Shown: positions 36,962 through 45,202 of the stretch, one piece after another | Layout of the letters: each line of letters begins with the position of its first letter | Position numbering within the stretch: position 1 is the stretch's first letter | DNA from: Aromatoleum toluvorans | Lineage (GTDB): Bacteria; Pseudomonadota; Gammaproteobacteria; Burkholderiales; Rhodocyclaceae | DNA: 64,000 bases | Assembly: GCF_012910905.1 (NCBI RefSeq) | Contig: NZ_WTVN01000020.1 | Span: 1-64,000, forward strand | Direction of reading: 5' to 3' | The notes under the pieces: generated by a model | Told to the model about the DNA's origin: nothing | The model's database searches: none | The model's input: only the letters and a program-made list of their open reading frames with translations | Made by a program: the position numbers and the translations under genes

Positions 36962-38629
36962 GTGCTGAGCTCGTACCAGTACCCGAAGTTCGAGTACCGC
37001 CGCCCGCCGGAGATTGCCGAACGACGCGACGGACGCCATCCGGTGGTGGTCGTCGGCGCCGGTCCCGTGGGGCTCGCGGCGGCGATCGATCTCGCGATCC
37101 ACGGCGTGCCGGTGGTGCTGCTCGACAACGACGACACGGTGTCGATCGGTTCGCGCGGCGTGTGCTACGCGAAGCGTGCGCTGGAAATCATGGACCGTCT
37201 CGGCTGCGCCGAGGAGATGGTACGGAAGGGCGTGTCGTGGAACGTCGGCCGCACCTTCTTCCGCGAGCAGGAGGTGTTCAACTTCAACCTCTGTCCCGAG
37301 CCGGACCACCACCGCCCGGGCATGATCAACCTGCAGCAGTACTACCTCGAGGAATACCTCGTGCGCCGCGCGCAGGCCTTGCCGAACATCGACCTGCGCT
37401 GGAAGAACAACGTGATCGCCGTGACCGATCACGGCGAGCGCGTCAGCCTGCGCGTCGAGACGCCCGACGGCGCCTATGGCATCGACACCGACTGGCTGGT
37501 CGTTGCCGACGGTGCGCGCAGTCCGATCCGCCACATGATGGGGCTCGACATCGAAGGCAGGATCTTCATGGACCGCTTCCTGATCGCCGACGTCGTGATG
37601 AAGGCGGACTACCCGACCGAGCGCTGGTTCTGGTTCGACCCGCCCTTCCACCCGAACCAGTCGGTGCTGCTGCACCGCCAGGCCGACAACGTGTGGCGCA
37701 TCGACTTCCAGCTCGGCTGGAACGTCGACCCGGAGGAAGAGAAGAAGCCCGAGAAGGTGATCCCGCGCATCCGGGCGATGCTCGGCGAGCAGCGCGAGTT
37801 CGAGCTCGAATGGGTCAGCGTCTATACCTTCCAGTGCCGCCGCATGCACGAATTCCGCCACGGGCGGCTGCTCTTCACCGGCGACGCCGCGCACCAGGTT
37901 TCGCCCTTCGGCGCGCGCGGCGCGAACTCCGGCATCCAGGACAGCGACAACCTCGTGTGGAAGCTCAAGCTCGTGCTGGACGGCAGGGCGCCGGCGCGGC
38001 TCCTCGACACCTACTCCGAGGAGCGCGTCGTCGCCGCCGACGAGAACATCATGAACTCGACGCGTTCGACCGATTTCATCACGCCGAAGAGCGCGACCAG
38101 CCGGACCTTCCGCAACGCCGTGCTGGGGCTCGCGAAGGACTACCCCTTCGCGCGCGCGCTGGTGAATTCGGGGCGGCTGTCGGTGCCGAGTTTCCTCACC
38201 GCTTCGCGCCTCAACACGCCCGACGCGGAAGCCTTCGCCGGCAACATGGTGCCCGGCGCGCCGATGGACGACGCGCCGGTCGAGAGCGCGGGCGGCGAGC
38301 AGTGGCTGCTGCAGGCGGCGGGCAACCGCTTCCAGCTGCTGTACTGCATGCCGGACGCGGCGGATGTCGATGTCGCCACCGCCACGGCATTCGCGGCGCT
38401 CGCCGCAGGTGCGATTGCGGTCGAGATCCTGGTTGTCGCCGAGCGGGGCACGGCGCCGGGCGGGCTGAAGACGCTGCTCGACGCGAAGGGGCGCATCCGC
38501 GAGCGCTACGACCTCAAGCCCGGCACGACCTACCTGATCCGCCCCGACCAGCACGTCGCCGCGCGCTGGCGCGGCTTCGACGTCACCGCGGTGCGCGCCG
38601 CCCTGGCGCGCGCGACCTGCAATGCCTGA
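36962..38629 (+). CDS. mhaA: FAD-dependent aromatic hydroxylase, MhaA-like
   Basis: A 555-residue class A flavoprotein monooxygenase. The dinucleotide fold VVVVGAGPVGLAAAIDLAIHG is at 28-48, and the FAD ribityl motif LLFTGDAAHQVSPFGARGANSGIQD is near 300. The following gene encodes a DUF2783 protein of the type described as the coupling subunit MhaB, and then a maleylacetoacetate isomerase. This fits a 3-hydroxyphenylacetate 6-hydroxylase making homogentisate. The substrate is inferred from context; other hydroxyaromatics (3-hydroxybenzoate, 3-hydroxyphenylpropionate) cannot be excluded. Homogentisate dioxygenase and fumarylacetoacetase are not in the window. Confidence 0.75.
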   Translation: MLSSYQYPKFEYRRPPEIAERRDGRHPVVVVGAGPVGLAAAIDLAIHGVPVVLLDNDDTVSIGSRGVCYAKRALEIMDRLGCAEEMVRKGVSWNVGRTFFREQEVFNFNLCPEPDHHRPGMINLQQYYLEEYLVRRAQALPNIDLRWKNNVIAVTDHGERVSLRVETPDGAYGIDTDWLVVADGARSPIRHMMGLDIEGRIFMDRFLIADVVMKADYPTERWFWFDPPFHPNQSVLLHRQADNVWRIDFQLGWNVDPEEEKKPEKVIPRIRAMLGEQREFELEWVSVYTFQCRRMHEFRHGRLLFTGDAAHQVSPFGARGANSGIQDSDNLVWKLKLVLDGRAPARLLDTYSEERVVAADENIMNSTRSTDFITPKSATSRTFRNAVLGLAKDYPFARALVNSGRLSVPSFLTASRLNTPDAEAFAGNMVPGAPMDDAPVESAGGEQWLLQAAGNRFQLLYCMPDAADVDVATATAFAALAAGAIAVEILVVAERGTAPGGLKTLLDAKGRIRERYDLKPGTTYLIRPDQHVAARWRGFDVTAVRAALARATCNA

Positions 38630-38641
38630 AGGACTGCAGCC

Positions 38642-38866
38642 ATGAGCCTCAACACCGACCCCAACTTCTTCACCCCCGGCAAGCGCTATTTCCGCAGCTT
38701 TTCGCCCGGCGACGACTTCTACGAGGCGCTGATCGACACGCACCGCGACCTCACCGACGAACAGAGCGCGATGGTCAATGCGCGCCTGATCCTGCTGCTG
38801 GCGAACCACATCGGCGACATCTCGGTGCTGCGCGAGGCGATGCGGGTCGCCCGCGAGGGGGTGTGA
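38642..38866 (+). CDS. mhaB: DUF2783 small protein, MhaB-like coupling subunit
   Basis: A 74-residue soluble protein beginning LNTDPNFFTPGKRYFRSFSPGDDFYEALIDTHRDL, typical of DUF2783. It lies 12 bp after the hydroxylase and 5 bp before the isomerase gene. In the 3-hydroxyphenylacetate system a protein of this size keeps the flavoprotein coupled to substrate hydroxylation; the same role is inferred. Confidence 0.75.
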   Translation: MSLNTDPNFFTPGKRYFRSFSPGDDFYEALIDTHRDLTDEQSAMVNARLILLLANHIGDISVLREAMRVAREGV

Positions 38867-38871
38867 CGGCG

Positions 38872-39516
38872 ATGAAGCTCTACACCTATTTCCGCAGCTC
38901 CGCCGCGTACCGCGTGCGCATCGCCCTCAATCTGAAGGGCCTCCCCTGCGAATCCGTGCCAATCCATCTGGTGAAGGACGGCGGCCAGCACCGCAAGCCG
39001 GAATACCTCGCGCTGAACCCCGCCGGACTCGTGCCCGCGCTCGACGACGACGGCCGGCTGCTGACGCAGTCGCTCGCGATCATCGAATACCTCGACGAGA
39101 CGCATCCCGAGCCGCCGCTGCTGCCCGCCGATGCGCCGGGCCGTGCGCGCGCGCGCGCCCTCGCGCAGGCGATCGCGTGCGACATCCACCCGCTCAACAA
39201 CCTGCGCGTGCTGCAATACCTGAAGCACGAGCTGGGCGTCGACGACGCGCACAAGGACGCGTGGTACCGTCACTGGGTCGAGGTCGGCCTTGCGGCGGTC
39301 GAAGCGACGCTCGTGCACGATGCGCGCACCGGCCGCTTCTGCCACGGCGACACGCCCGGCCTCGCGGACTGCTGCCTCGTGCCGCAGGTGTTCAACGCGC
39401 GGCGTTTCGGCGCGAAGCTCGACGGGATGCCGACGATCCTGCGCATCGCGGCCGCGTGCGACGAGCTCGAGGCGTTCCGTCAGGCCGCGCCCGGCAGGCA
39501 ACCCGACGCGGAATAG
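38872..39516 (+). CDS. maiA: maleylacetoacetate isomerase (zeta-class GST)
   Basis: A 214-residue glutathione-dependent cis-trans isomerase. The zeta-class signature YFRSSAAYRVRIALNLKGL is at 6-24, with the catalytic-type Ser-Ser; LALNPAGLVPALDDDG and LTQSLAIIEYLDE form the GSH site; HPLNNLRVLQYLKHELG is typical of MaiA. It converts maleylacetoacetate to fumarylacetoacetate in homogentisate breakdown. Maleylpyruvate isomerase of a gentisate route is the alternative. It is the last gene of the mha-like operon. Confidence 0.88.
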   Translation: MKLYTYFRSSAAYRVRIALNLKGLPCESVPIHLVKDGGQHRKPEYLALNPAGLVPALDDDGRLLTQSLAIIEYLDETHPEPPLLPADAPGRARARALAQAIACDIHPLNNLRVLQYLKHELGVDDAHKDAWYRHWVEVGLAAVEATLVHDARTGRFCHGDTPGLADCCLVPQVFNARRFGAKLDGMPTILRIAAACDELEAFRQAAPGRQPDAE

Positions 39517-39620
39517 ATGCGCCTGCATATTGGGTGATATCAAATAATATTAAATATGTGGGATCCGCGCCCGGCGCACCGAGCGCTACGCCCGGGAACC
39601 CGTTTTTCTCCAACTGCACG

Positions 39621-40829
39621 ATGAACGCTGCTCCTTCGCTGACGCTCGCCATCCTCGTCACCGCGCTGGTCGCGCTCGGCCCGCTGTCGACCGACTTCTA
39701 CCTGCCGGCGCTGCCGGCGATCACGACGGCGCTGGTGACCGACGTCGCGCACACGCAGCTCACGCTGTCGGTCTACCTGTCCGGCTTCGCGGTCGGGCAA
39801 CTCGCCTACGGCCCGCTGTCGGACCGCTACGGCCGGCGGCCGGCGCTGCTCTTCGGCATTGCGGTGTACCTCGTCGCGTCGATCGCCTGCATCTTCGCAG
39901 CCTCGATCGAGGCGCTGATCGTCGCCCGCTTCCTGCAGGCGCTTGGCGCCTGTGCGGGGCCGGTGCTCGGGCGGGCGGTCGTGCGCGACGTCTATGGCCC
40001 GCACGACTCCGCGCGCATGCTCTCCTACGTCGGCACCGCGATGGCGCTGGCGCCGCTTGTCGGGCCGATGCTGGGCGGCTGGCTCACGGTATGGTCGGGC
40101 TGGCGCGCGACGTTCGTCTTCCTGGCGGTCTATTCGGCGCTCCTGTGGGGCGCGACTGCGCTCCTGCTGCGCGAGACCAATCCCCACCTGAACCCGTCGG
40201 CCGGGCGGCCCGCCGAGATGTTGACGAACTTCGCGACGCTGCTGCGCGACCGCCGCTACCGCGGCGTGCTGATGTGCAACGCGCTCGCCTACGCGGGCCT
40301 CTTCGCCTTCATCTCGGGCGCGTCCTTCGTCTTCATCGGCATGTTCGGCTTCACGCCGCAGGAGATGGGCCTTGCGTTCGGCCTGATGGTGTCGGGCTAC
40401 ATGTCCGGGACGACGGCTTCCGGCAGGCTGTCGCGCCGCCTCGGGCCGGAGCGCCTGATGCGCAACGGCGCGCTGCTCGGCGTCGCGGCCGGAGGCACGA
40501 TGCTGGGCCTCGCGCTCGGCGGCGTGCACCACCCGCTCGCGGTAATGCTGCCGATGTGGTTCTCGGCCTGCTCGATCGGCCTCGTGATGCCCAACGCCGC
40601 CGCGATCGGCCTGGCGCCCTATCCGCACATGGCCGGCTCCGCGGCCTCGCTGATGGGCTGCTCGCAGATGGGACTCGCGGCGCTCGCAGGCGTGTTCGTC
40701 GGCCATTCGCTCGCCGGCTCGGTGGTGCCGATGGCGTTCGTGATCGCCGCCACCGCCCTCGGCAGCCTCGCGAGCTACGTGTTCTGGGTACGGCGTCCCG
40801 CGCCGGCAGTCTGTGCCGGTGAGAGCTGA
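39621..40829 (+). CDS. Bcr/CflA-type MFS drug exporter
   Basis: A 402-residue, twelve-helix major facilitator with the antiporter signatures of the Bcr/CflA group: LGPLSTDFYLPALPAI in helix 1, GPLSDRYGRRPALLFG (motif A) and RFLQALGACAGPVLGRAVVRD (motif B/C). The ATG at 39621 follows a 104-bp AT-rich gap after maiA (39517-39620; contains GATATC and AATATT), so it probably has its own promoter. Substrate unknown; an efflux role for aromatic acids is possible given the neighbours. Confidence 0.88.
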   Translation: MNAAPSLTLAILVTALVALGPLSTDFYLPALPAITTALVTDVAHTQLTLSVYLSGFAVGQLAYGPLSDRYGRRPALLFGIAVYLVASIACIFAASIEALIVARFLQALGACAGPVLGRAVVRDVYGPHDSARMLSYVGTAMALAPLVGPMLGGWLTVWSGWRATFVFLAVYSALLWGATALLLRETNPHLNPSAGRPAEMLTNFATLLRDRRYRGVLMCNALAYAGLFAFISGASFVFIGMFGFTPQEMGLAFGLMVSGYMSGTTASGRLSRRLGPERLMRNGALLGVAAGGTMLGLALGGVHHPLAVMLPMWFSACSIGLVMPNAAAIGLAPYPHMAGSAASLMGCSQMGLAALAGVFVGHSLAGSVVPMAFVIAATALGSLASYVFWVRRPAPAVCAGES

Positions 40830-40845
40830 GCCCCGGCCGTCGCGC

Positions 40846-41181
40846 TCACACGCCCCAGGTCACCGGCACGCCTTCCTTGTGCGACAGCTGCAGCAGGTCC
40901 AGCAGCGGCCACGCGCGCTGCGCGAGGCTCACCGGCGCGGCCATGCCGTGGCGCTCGGGATCGGGGGCGTCCTCGTCGTCATCCTGCGCAGCGGTCTTGT
41001 GGCGCGCCTTCTCTTCGTCGATGGTCGCGCGCAGGCGCGCGATCGCGTCGGGCAGCTGCGCGACGGTGACGATGCCCTTCGCGTCCTGCGGATCCTTGCC
41101 GAGGATCGCGACGAGCCGCTTCGCGATGTCGCCGAACATGATGACGTCGGCGCCCGCGGCCGACTTGAACGTGATCAGCAT
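40846..41181 (-). CDS. DUF1840 protein
   Basis: A 111-residue cytoplasmic protein of the DUF1840 family, beginning MLITFKSAAGADVIMFGDIAKRLVAILGK and ending in the helical stretch VSLAQRAWPLLDLLQLSHKEGVPVTWGV. The middle (residues 60-78) is acidic and low complexity. Function unknown. It starts 11 bp after hpt and is probably in its operon. Confidence 0.8.
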   Translation of the reverse strand: MLITFKSAAGADVIMFGDIAKRLVAILGKDPQDAKGIVTVAQLPDAIARLRATIDEEKARHKTAAQDDDEDAPDPERHGMAAPVSLAQRAWPLLDLLQLSHKEGVPVTWGV

Positions 41182-41192
41182 GGTTGCCGTCC

Positions 41193-41750
41193 TCAGAGTC
41201 CCTTCACCGCGTAGATGCCCGGCGCGTTGCGCCAGTAGCCCTTGTAGTCCATGCCGCAGCCGAACAGGAAGCGGTCGGCGACGTCCAGCCCGGTGAAGTC
41301 CGCGCGCATGCCCGGATAGGCCTTGCGGTCGTGGAGCTTGTGCGTGAGCACCGCCGAGCGCACCTCCGAGGCCCCTTCGCCTTTCAGGTATTCGAGGATC
41401 GCGTGCAGCGTGTGACCCTCGTCGAGGATGTCGTCGAGCACCAGCACCGCGCGCCCGCGCAGGTCCTGCGTCGGCCGCATGCGCCAGTCGAGGTTCGCGC
41501 CCTTCAGCGCGTGGCCGTAGCGCGTCGCGTGCAGATAGGCGAGTTCGAGCGGGAAGGGCAGGCGCGGCAGGATCTGACCAGCCAGGATCATGCCGCCGTT
41601 CATCACGACGTACACGATCGGGTTCCTGTCGCGCATCTGCGCGGTGATTTCCGCCGCCATGCGGTCCAGCGCCGCATTCACCGTGGCGCCGTCGGCCAGG
41701 CAATCGGCCTCTTCGCGCACGCGGATGATTTCATCCAGATCGACCGCCAT
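41193..41750 (-). CDS. hpt: hypoxanthine-guanine phosphoribosyltransferase
   Basis: A 185-residue purine salvage enzyme converting hypoxanthine or guanine and PRPP to IMP or GMP. It has MNGGMILAGQIL for pyrophosphate binding and the PRPP loop VLVLDDILDEGHTL near 110-123. The ATG at 41750 is preceded by a strong AGGAGAGG site; an upstream ATG at 41774 is less likely. The following gene is DUF1840. Confidence 0.92.
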   Translation of the reverse strand: MAVDLDEIIRVREEADCLADGATVNAALDRMAAEITAQMRDRNPIVYVVMNGGMILAGQILPRLPFPLELAYLHATRYGHALKGANLDWRMRPTQDLRGRAVLVLDDILDEGHTLHAILEYLKGEGASEVRSAVLTHKLHDRKAYPGMRADFTGLDVADRFLFGCGMDYKGYWRNAPGIYAVKGL

Positions 41751-41877
41751 CGCGCCTCTCCTGCTGTCGTTCAAAAGGAACGAATTCTACCGGAGGGTTT
41801 GCCCTGCGTCCTTGCGTTGGACCGGCCCGGCGCCGTCGCGTTGCACGGCGCAACACGCGCCCGCCGGCCGCGCGGCG

Positions 41878-42195
41878 TCAGTTGGCGAAGCGCCTCAGGA
41901 AGCCGAGCAGCGGCTCGATCCCGCGGCCGAGCTTGCGATACAGCATCCAGCCCAGCCACGCGCGACGTGCCACGCGCAGCGCCAGGCGCGGCCGGAAGAA
42001 CGCAATCGCGATCGCCAGCGCGGACAGCAGCGGCACATGCTCGCGCAGTCCGTGCGCGCGGTCGCGGGCACGGTCGACGACGTCGAGCAGGGATTCGACG
42101 CGTTCGAGGCCGGCGACGAAGGCTTCGCGCTGGCGTTCCGCGGCGAACTGCAGGCGCTGCTTCTTCAGCGCCAGTTCGAGCTGCCGCGGATTCAT
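41878..42195 (-). CDS. yqjK: YqjK-like protein
   Basis: A 105-residue basic protein (NPRQLELALKKQRLQFAAERQREAF) with one hydrophobic segment near 60-77 and a basic C-terminus, like YqjK. Its ATG overlaps the yqjE stop (ATGA at 42192-42195). Together with the two upstream genes it forms the yqjDEK cluster of small membrane and ribosome-associated proteins; role unclear. Confidence 0.72.
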   Translation of the reverse strand: MNPRQLELALKKQRLQFAAERQREAFVAGLERVESLLDVVDRARDRAHGLREHVPLLSALAIAIAFFRPRLALRVARRAWLGWMLYRKLGRGIEPLLGFLRRFAN

Positions 42196-42575
42196 TCGCG
42201 CGGCCGCAGCGCGTCGCGGTCGCGCGCGAGCTCGCCCAGGCTCGCCGCGAACAGGCGGCTCCCGCGCTTGATCTCGCGTGCCGCATTGCGCGCCGTCAAG
42301 ACCCCGGCCCCGAGCAAGGCGACCATGCCCAAGCCCAGCGCGAGCAGGCGATGACCCTCCCAGAACAGGACCGTGAGGAACACCGCCAGGAACACGACAC
42401 CGAAGCCGAGAAACACCGCGCTCAACAGGATGTTGAAGAGCAGGGCGGCGAGGCGCAGCTTCTCTTCCTGCGCCTCGACGGCGAGCAACTCCAGCCGCGT
42501 CTGCGCGGTCGCGAGACCGGCATCCAGGAAGCCGCGCAGGCTTCCCGCAAGGCGTTGCTGGCGTTCCTCGGCCAC
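42192..42575 (-). CDS. yqjE: YqjE-like (phage holin 3_6 family) membrane protein
   Basis: A 127-residue protein with two adjacent hydrophobic helices (about 45-68 and 74-93) flanked by charged ends, matching YqjE/Phage_holin_3_6. Despite the family name it is a chromosomal gene in a conserved yqjD-yqjE-yqjK arrangement and there is no lysis cassette nearby. It starts three bases after yqjD ends. Confidence 0.8.
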   Translation of the reverse strand: MAEERQQRLAGSLRGFLDAGLATAQTRLELLAVEAQEEKLRLAALLFNILLSAVFLGFGVVFLAVFLTVLFWEGHRLLALGLGMVALLGAGVLTARNAAREIKRGSRLFAASLGELARDRDALRPRE

Positions 42576-42578
42576 GGC

Positions 42579-42890
42579 TCAGCGACGGCCGGCCAGCAGT
42601 CCCAGCAGGAAGGCGACGCCGGCGGCGATGCCGACCGACTGCCACGGATTCTTCTGCACGTAGTCGTCGGTCGCGTTGGCGACCTTCTTGGCCCGCTCCA
42701 CGGCTGCGGCTTCCAGGTCGGCAATGCGGTCCTTGGCGGCCAGCATCCGGTCGCCGAGGCGGCCGCGGACTTCGCTCAGCTTGTCGCCCGCCTGGCCCGC
42801 GGTCAGCTTCAGCAGCTCCTCTGCGTCGCTGATCACCACCTTGAAGTCGGAAACGAGCTTGTCGCGAGAAACGTCGGCATCGTGGGACAT
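42579..42890 (-). CDS. yqjD: YqjD/ElaB (DUF883) family protein
   Basis: A 103-residue protein: a soluble helical N-terminal part (LVSDFKVVISDAEELLKLTAGQAGDKLSEVRGRL) and a C-terminal transmembrane anchor with the family motif YVQKNPWQSVGIAAGVAFLLGLL. E. coli homologues tether ribosomes to the inner membrane in stationary phase. It is the first gene of the yqjDEK operon. Confidence 0.88.
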   Translation of the reverse strand: MSHDADVSRDKLVSDFKVVISDAEELLKLTAGQAGDKLSEVRGRLGDRMLAAKDRIADLEAAAVERAKKVANATDDYVQKNPWQSVGIAAGVAFLLGLLAGRR

Positions 42891-43024
42891 TCTTCAACCC
42901 TCCGTATGGGGTGGGAGCGCGACATGGCGCGCGTGCGCAGACTCGAAATCAGGCTAACCCCATTCGCGGCCGAAGGCAAATGCTAAAGGCGTATCGCCGT
43001 GACGCGGTGGCGCACCGGCCGGAA

Positions 43025-43807
43025 TCAGGCGGACCAGTCGTAGTCGATGGTCAGCGGGGCGTGGTCGGAGAAGCGCTGATCCTTGTAGATCCGTGCCTCG
43101 CGCGCCGTCGCGGCAAGGGCCGGCGTCGCGAGCTGGTAGTCCAGGCGCCAGCCCACGTTCTTCGCCCAGGCCTGGCCGCGGTTCGACCACCACGTGTAGC
43201 AGGCGTCGGTCGTGTCCGGGTACAGGCGCCGGTAGACGTCGACCCAGCCCTGACCGTTGAGCACGCGCGTCATCCACGCGCGCTCCTCGGGCAGGAAGCC
43301 CGAGTTCTTCTGGTTCGATTTCCAGTTCCTGAGGTCGATTTCCTGGTGCGCGATGTTCCAGTCGCCGCAGATCACGACCTCGCGTCCGCTCGCGTGGAGC
43401 CTCTCCATGTGCGGCAGGAAGCGCTCCATGAAGCTGAACTTGATCTGCTGGCGCTCCTCGGAGCTCGATCCCGACGGCAGGTACAGCGACACGACCGACA
43501 GCTGGCCGAAATCGAGCTGCAGGAAGCGTCCCTCGGCGTCGATGTCGGCAATGCCGAGGCCTTCGACGACACGGTCGGGCGTGCGCCGCGCGTACAGTCC
43601 CACGCCGCTGTAGCCCTTTTTCTCCGCGTGGTGGAAATAGCCGGTGTAGCCCGCCGGCGCGCGCATCGCCTCGCTCAGGTCGCCCGCCTGCGCCTTCAGT
43701 TCCTGCAGGCACACGATGTCCGCGTCCTGCGCGGCGAGCCAGTCGAGGAAGCCTTTGGTCGTCGCCGAGCGGATGCCGTTGAGGTTTAGGGTGATGATGC
43801 GTAACAT
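43025..43807 (-). CDS. xth: exodeoxyribonuclease III
   Basis: A 260-residue AP endonuclease/3'-exonuclease of base-excision repair. Signatures are ITLNLNGIRSA at the N-terminus, IVCLQELKAQ with the metal-binding Glu, YSGVGLYARR, SLYLPSG, GDWNIAH with the catalytic Asp/Asn, and SDHAPLTIDY with the catalytic Asp-His. Length is normal. It is divergent from pyrE with only 32 bp between starts. Confidence 0.95.
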   Translation of the reverse strand: MLRIITLNLNGIRSATTKGFLDWLAAQDADIVCLQELKAQAGDLSEAMRAPAGYTGYFHHAEKKGYSGVGLYARRTPDRVVEGLGIADIDAEGRFLQLDFGQLSVVSLYLPSGSSSEERQQIKFSFMERFLPHMERLHASGREVVICGDWNIAHQEIDLRNWKSNQKNSGFLPEERAWMTRVLNGQGWVDVYRRLYPDTTDACYTWWSNRGQAWAKNVGWRLDYQLATPALAATAREARIYKDQRFSDHAPLTIDYDWSA

Positions 43808-43839
43808 TCGGCCGGATAACCCAGAACTGGATGTAAAGC

Positions 43840-44487
43840 GTGGATTTTAGCCGGGATTTCATCGCGCTGGCCTGCGACAAGGGCGTGCTGCGATTCGGGT
43901 CCTTCGTGACCAAGGCGGGGCGCAACTCGCCGTATTTCTTCAACGCCGGGCTGTTCGACGACGGCGCCTCGTTCCGCGAGCTGTGCGGCTTCTACGCGCG
44001 CGCGATCGTGGCCGCGGGCGTGCCGTGCGACATGCTCTTCGGGCCGGCCTACAAGGGCATCCCGCTGGTCGCCGGCGTCGCGATCCGCCTGGCGGAACAG
44101 GGTGTGAACCTGCCCTTCGCATTCAATCGCAAGGAAGCCAAGGACCACGGCGAAGGCGGCACGCTCGTCGGGGCGCCGCTCAAGGGGCGGGTGCTGATTC
44201 TCGACGACGTGATCTCGGCCGGCACCTCGGTGCGCGAGTCGGTGGACATCATCCGCGGCGCGGGCGCCGAAGCGGCCGGTGTCGTCATCGCGCTCGACCG
44301 CATGGAACGCGGCAAGGGCGAGAAATCGGCGGTGCAGGAAGTGCGCGAATCCTTCGGCATCCCCGTCGTCGCCGTCGCGACGCTGGAAGACCTCATCGGC
44401 TACCTGGGCGACAGCCCGGAGCTGGCCGCCAACCTCGACGCCGTGCAGGCATACCGGAAGACCTATGGCATCGCGACGCAGCCTTGA
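43840..44487 (+). CDS. pyrE: orotate phosphoribosyltransferase
   Basis: A 215-residue pyrimidine-synthesis enzyme joining orotate and PRPP to OMP. It has [43 protein letters not shown] (the flexible catalytic loop) and the PRPP loop [13 protein letters not shown]. The start is GTG at 43840. The next gene overlaps its end by 23 bases. Confidence 0.96.
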   Translation: MDFSRDFIALACDKGVLRFGSFVTKAGRNSPYFFNAGLFDDGASFRELCGFYARAIVAAGVPCDMLFGPAYKGIPLVAGVAIRLAEQGVNLPFAFNRKEAKDHGEGGTLVGAPLKGRVLILDDVISAGTSVRESVDIIRGAGAEAAGVVIALDRMERGKGEKSAVQEVRESFGIPVVAVATLEDLIGYLGDSPELAANLDAVQAYRKTYGIATQP

Positions 44488-45094
44488 GCTCCTCACGGCG
44501 CTTCTGCTGGGCCTGACGCTGGCGAACACGGCCGGTGCGAAGGTGTATTGCTGCGAGGACGCCGAGGGCCGGCGCCAGTGCGGTGATGTGCTGCCGCAGG
44601 CGTGCTACGGCCGCTCGTATCGCGAGATGGGGCCGCAGGGCACGATCAAGCGGCAGGTTTCCGCGCCCCTGAGCGCGGACGAGATCGCCCGGCGCAACGC
44701 GGCGGAGCAGCAGAAGAAGGACGACGAGCTGCGCCAGGCCAAGCAGCGCCGCTTCGACCAGGCCCTGCTGGAGACTTACGCGAGCGTCGATGACCTCGAC
44801 CGCCGCCGCGACCGCGAGATCGGCGACATCGAACGCGCCATCGACGAGGCGCGCAAGCGCGACAAGGAGTTGCGCACGAAGCGCCAGCGCTTCGAGAAGG
44901 ACGCCGAGTTCTACAAGGGGCGCGACCTGCCGCGCGACCTCGCCGCCAACCTGCGGTCGATCGACAGCGAACTCGCGTCGCAGAACAAAACCATCGAGGA
45001 AAAGACACGCGCGCTCGACGCGACGCGCGCGCGCTTCGAGGCCGACCGTGCCCGTTATCTCGAACTGAGCAGCGCCGCCGCGAAGCAGCGCTGA
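44465..45094 (+). CDS. exported coiled-coil protein of unknown function
   Basis: A 209-residue protein with a signal peptide ([21 protein letters not shown]) followed by a short Cys-rich segment ([24 protein letters not shown], four Cys, as in DUF4124-type domains) and a long charged coiled coil (about 65-205; repeated RR, KR and E). The ATG at 44465 overlaps pyrE. It is probably periplasmic; function unknown. Confidence 0.7.
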   Translation: MASRRSLELLTALLLGLTLANTAGAKVYCCEDAEGRRQCGDVLPQACYGRSYREMGPQGTIKRQVSAPLSADEIARRNAAEQQKKDDELRQAKQRRFDQALLETYASVDDLDRRRDREIGDIERAIDEARKRDKELRTKRQRFEKDAEFYKGRDLPRDLAANLRSIDSELASQNKTIEEKTRALDATRARFEADRARYLELSSAAAKQR

Positions 45095-45103
45095 CGTGCC
45101 GGA

Positions 45104-45127
45104 ACGCCGGCCGTTTTTGGCCGGCGT
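45104..45127 (+). terminator. hairpin after pyrE transcript
   Basis: ACGCCGGCC (45104-45112) and GGCCGGCGT (45119-45127) pair perfectly around the loop GTTTTT, ten bases after the stop of the coiled-coil gene. The T-run is in the loop, so termination may not be classical. Confidence 0.55.
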
Positions 45128-45202
45128 GCGGACCGCAGATTTCGTTCGCGAGGATTGCAGTCCGGCGCGCGCCGCGCGGTCCGTGGTGATTCAGGAGTGG
45201 TC

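Noticed and set aside
42192-42575. Phage holin, suggesting a prophage
   Set aside because: The family name is historical; the gene sits in a yqjDEK operon and there are no other phage genes nearby.
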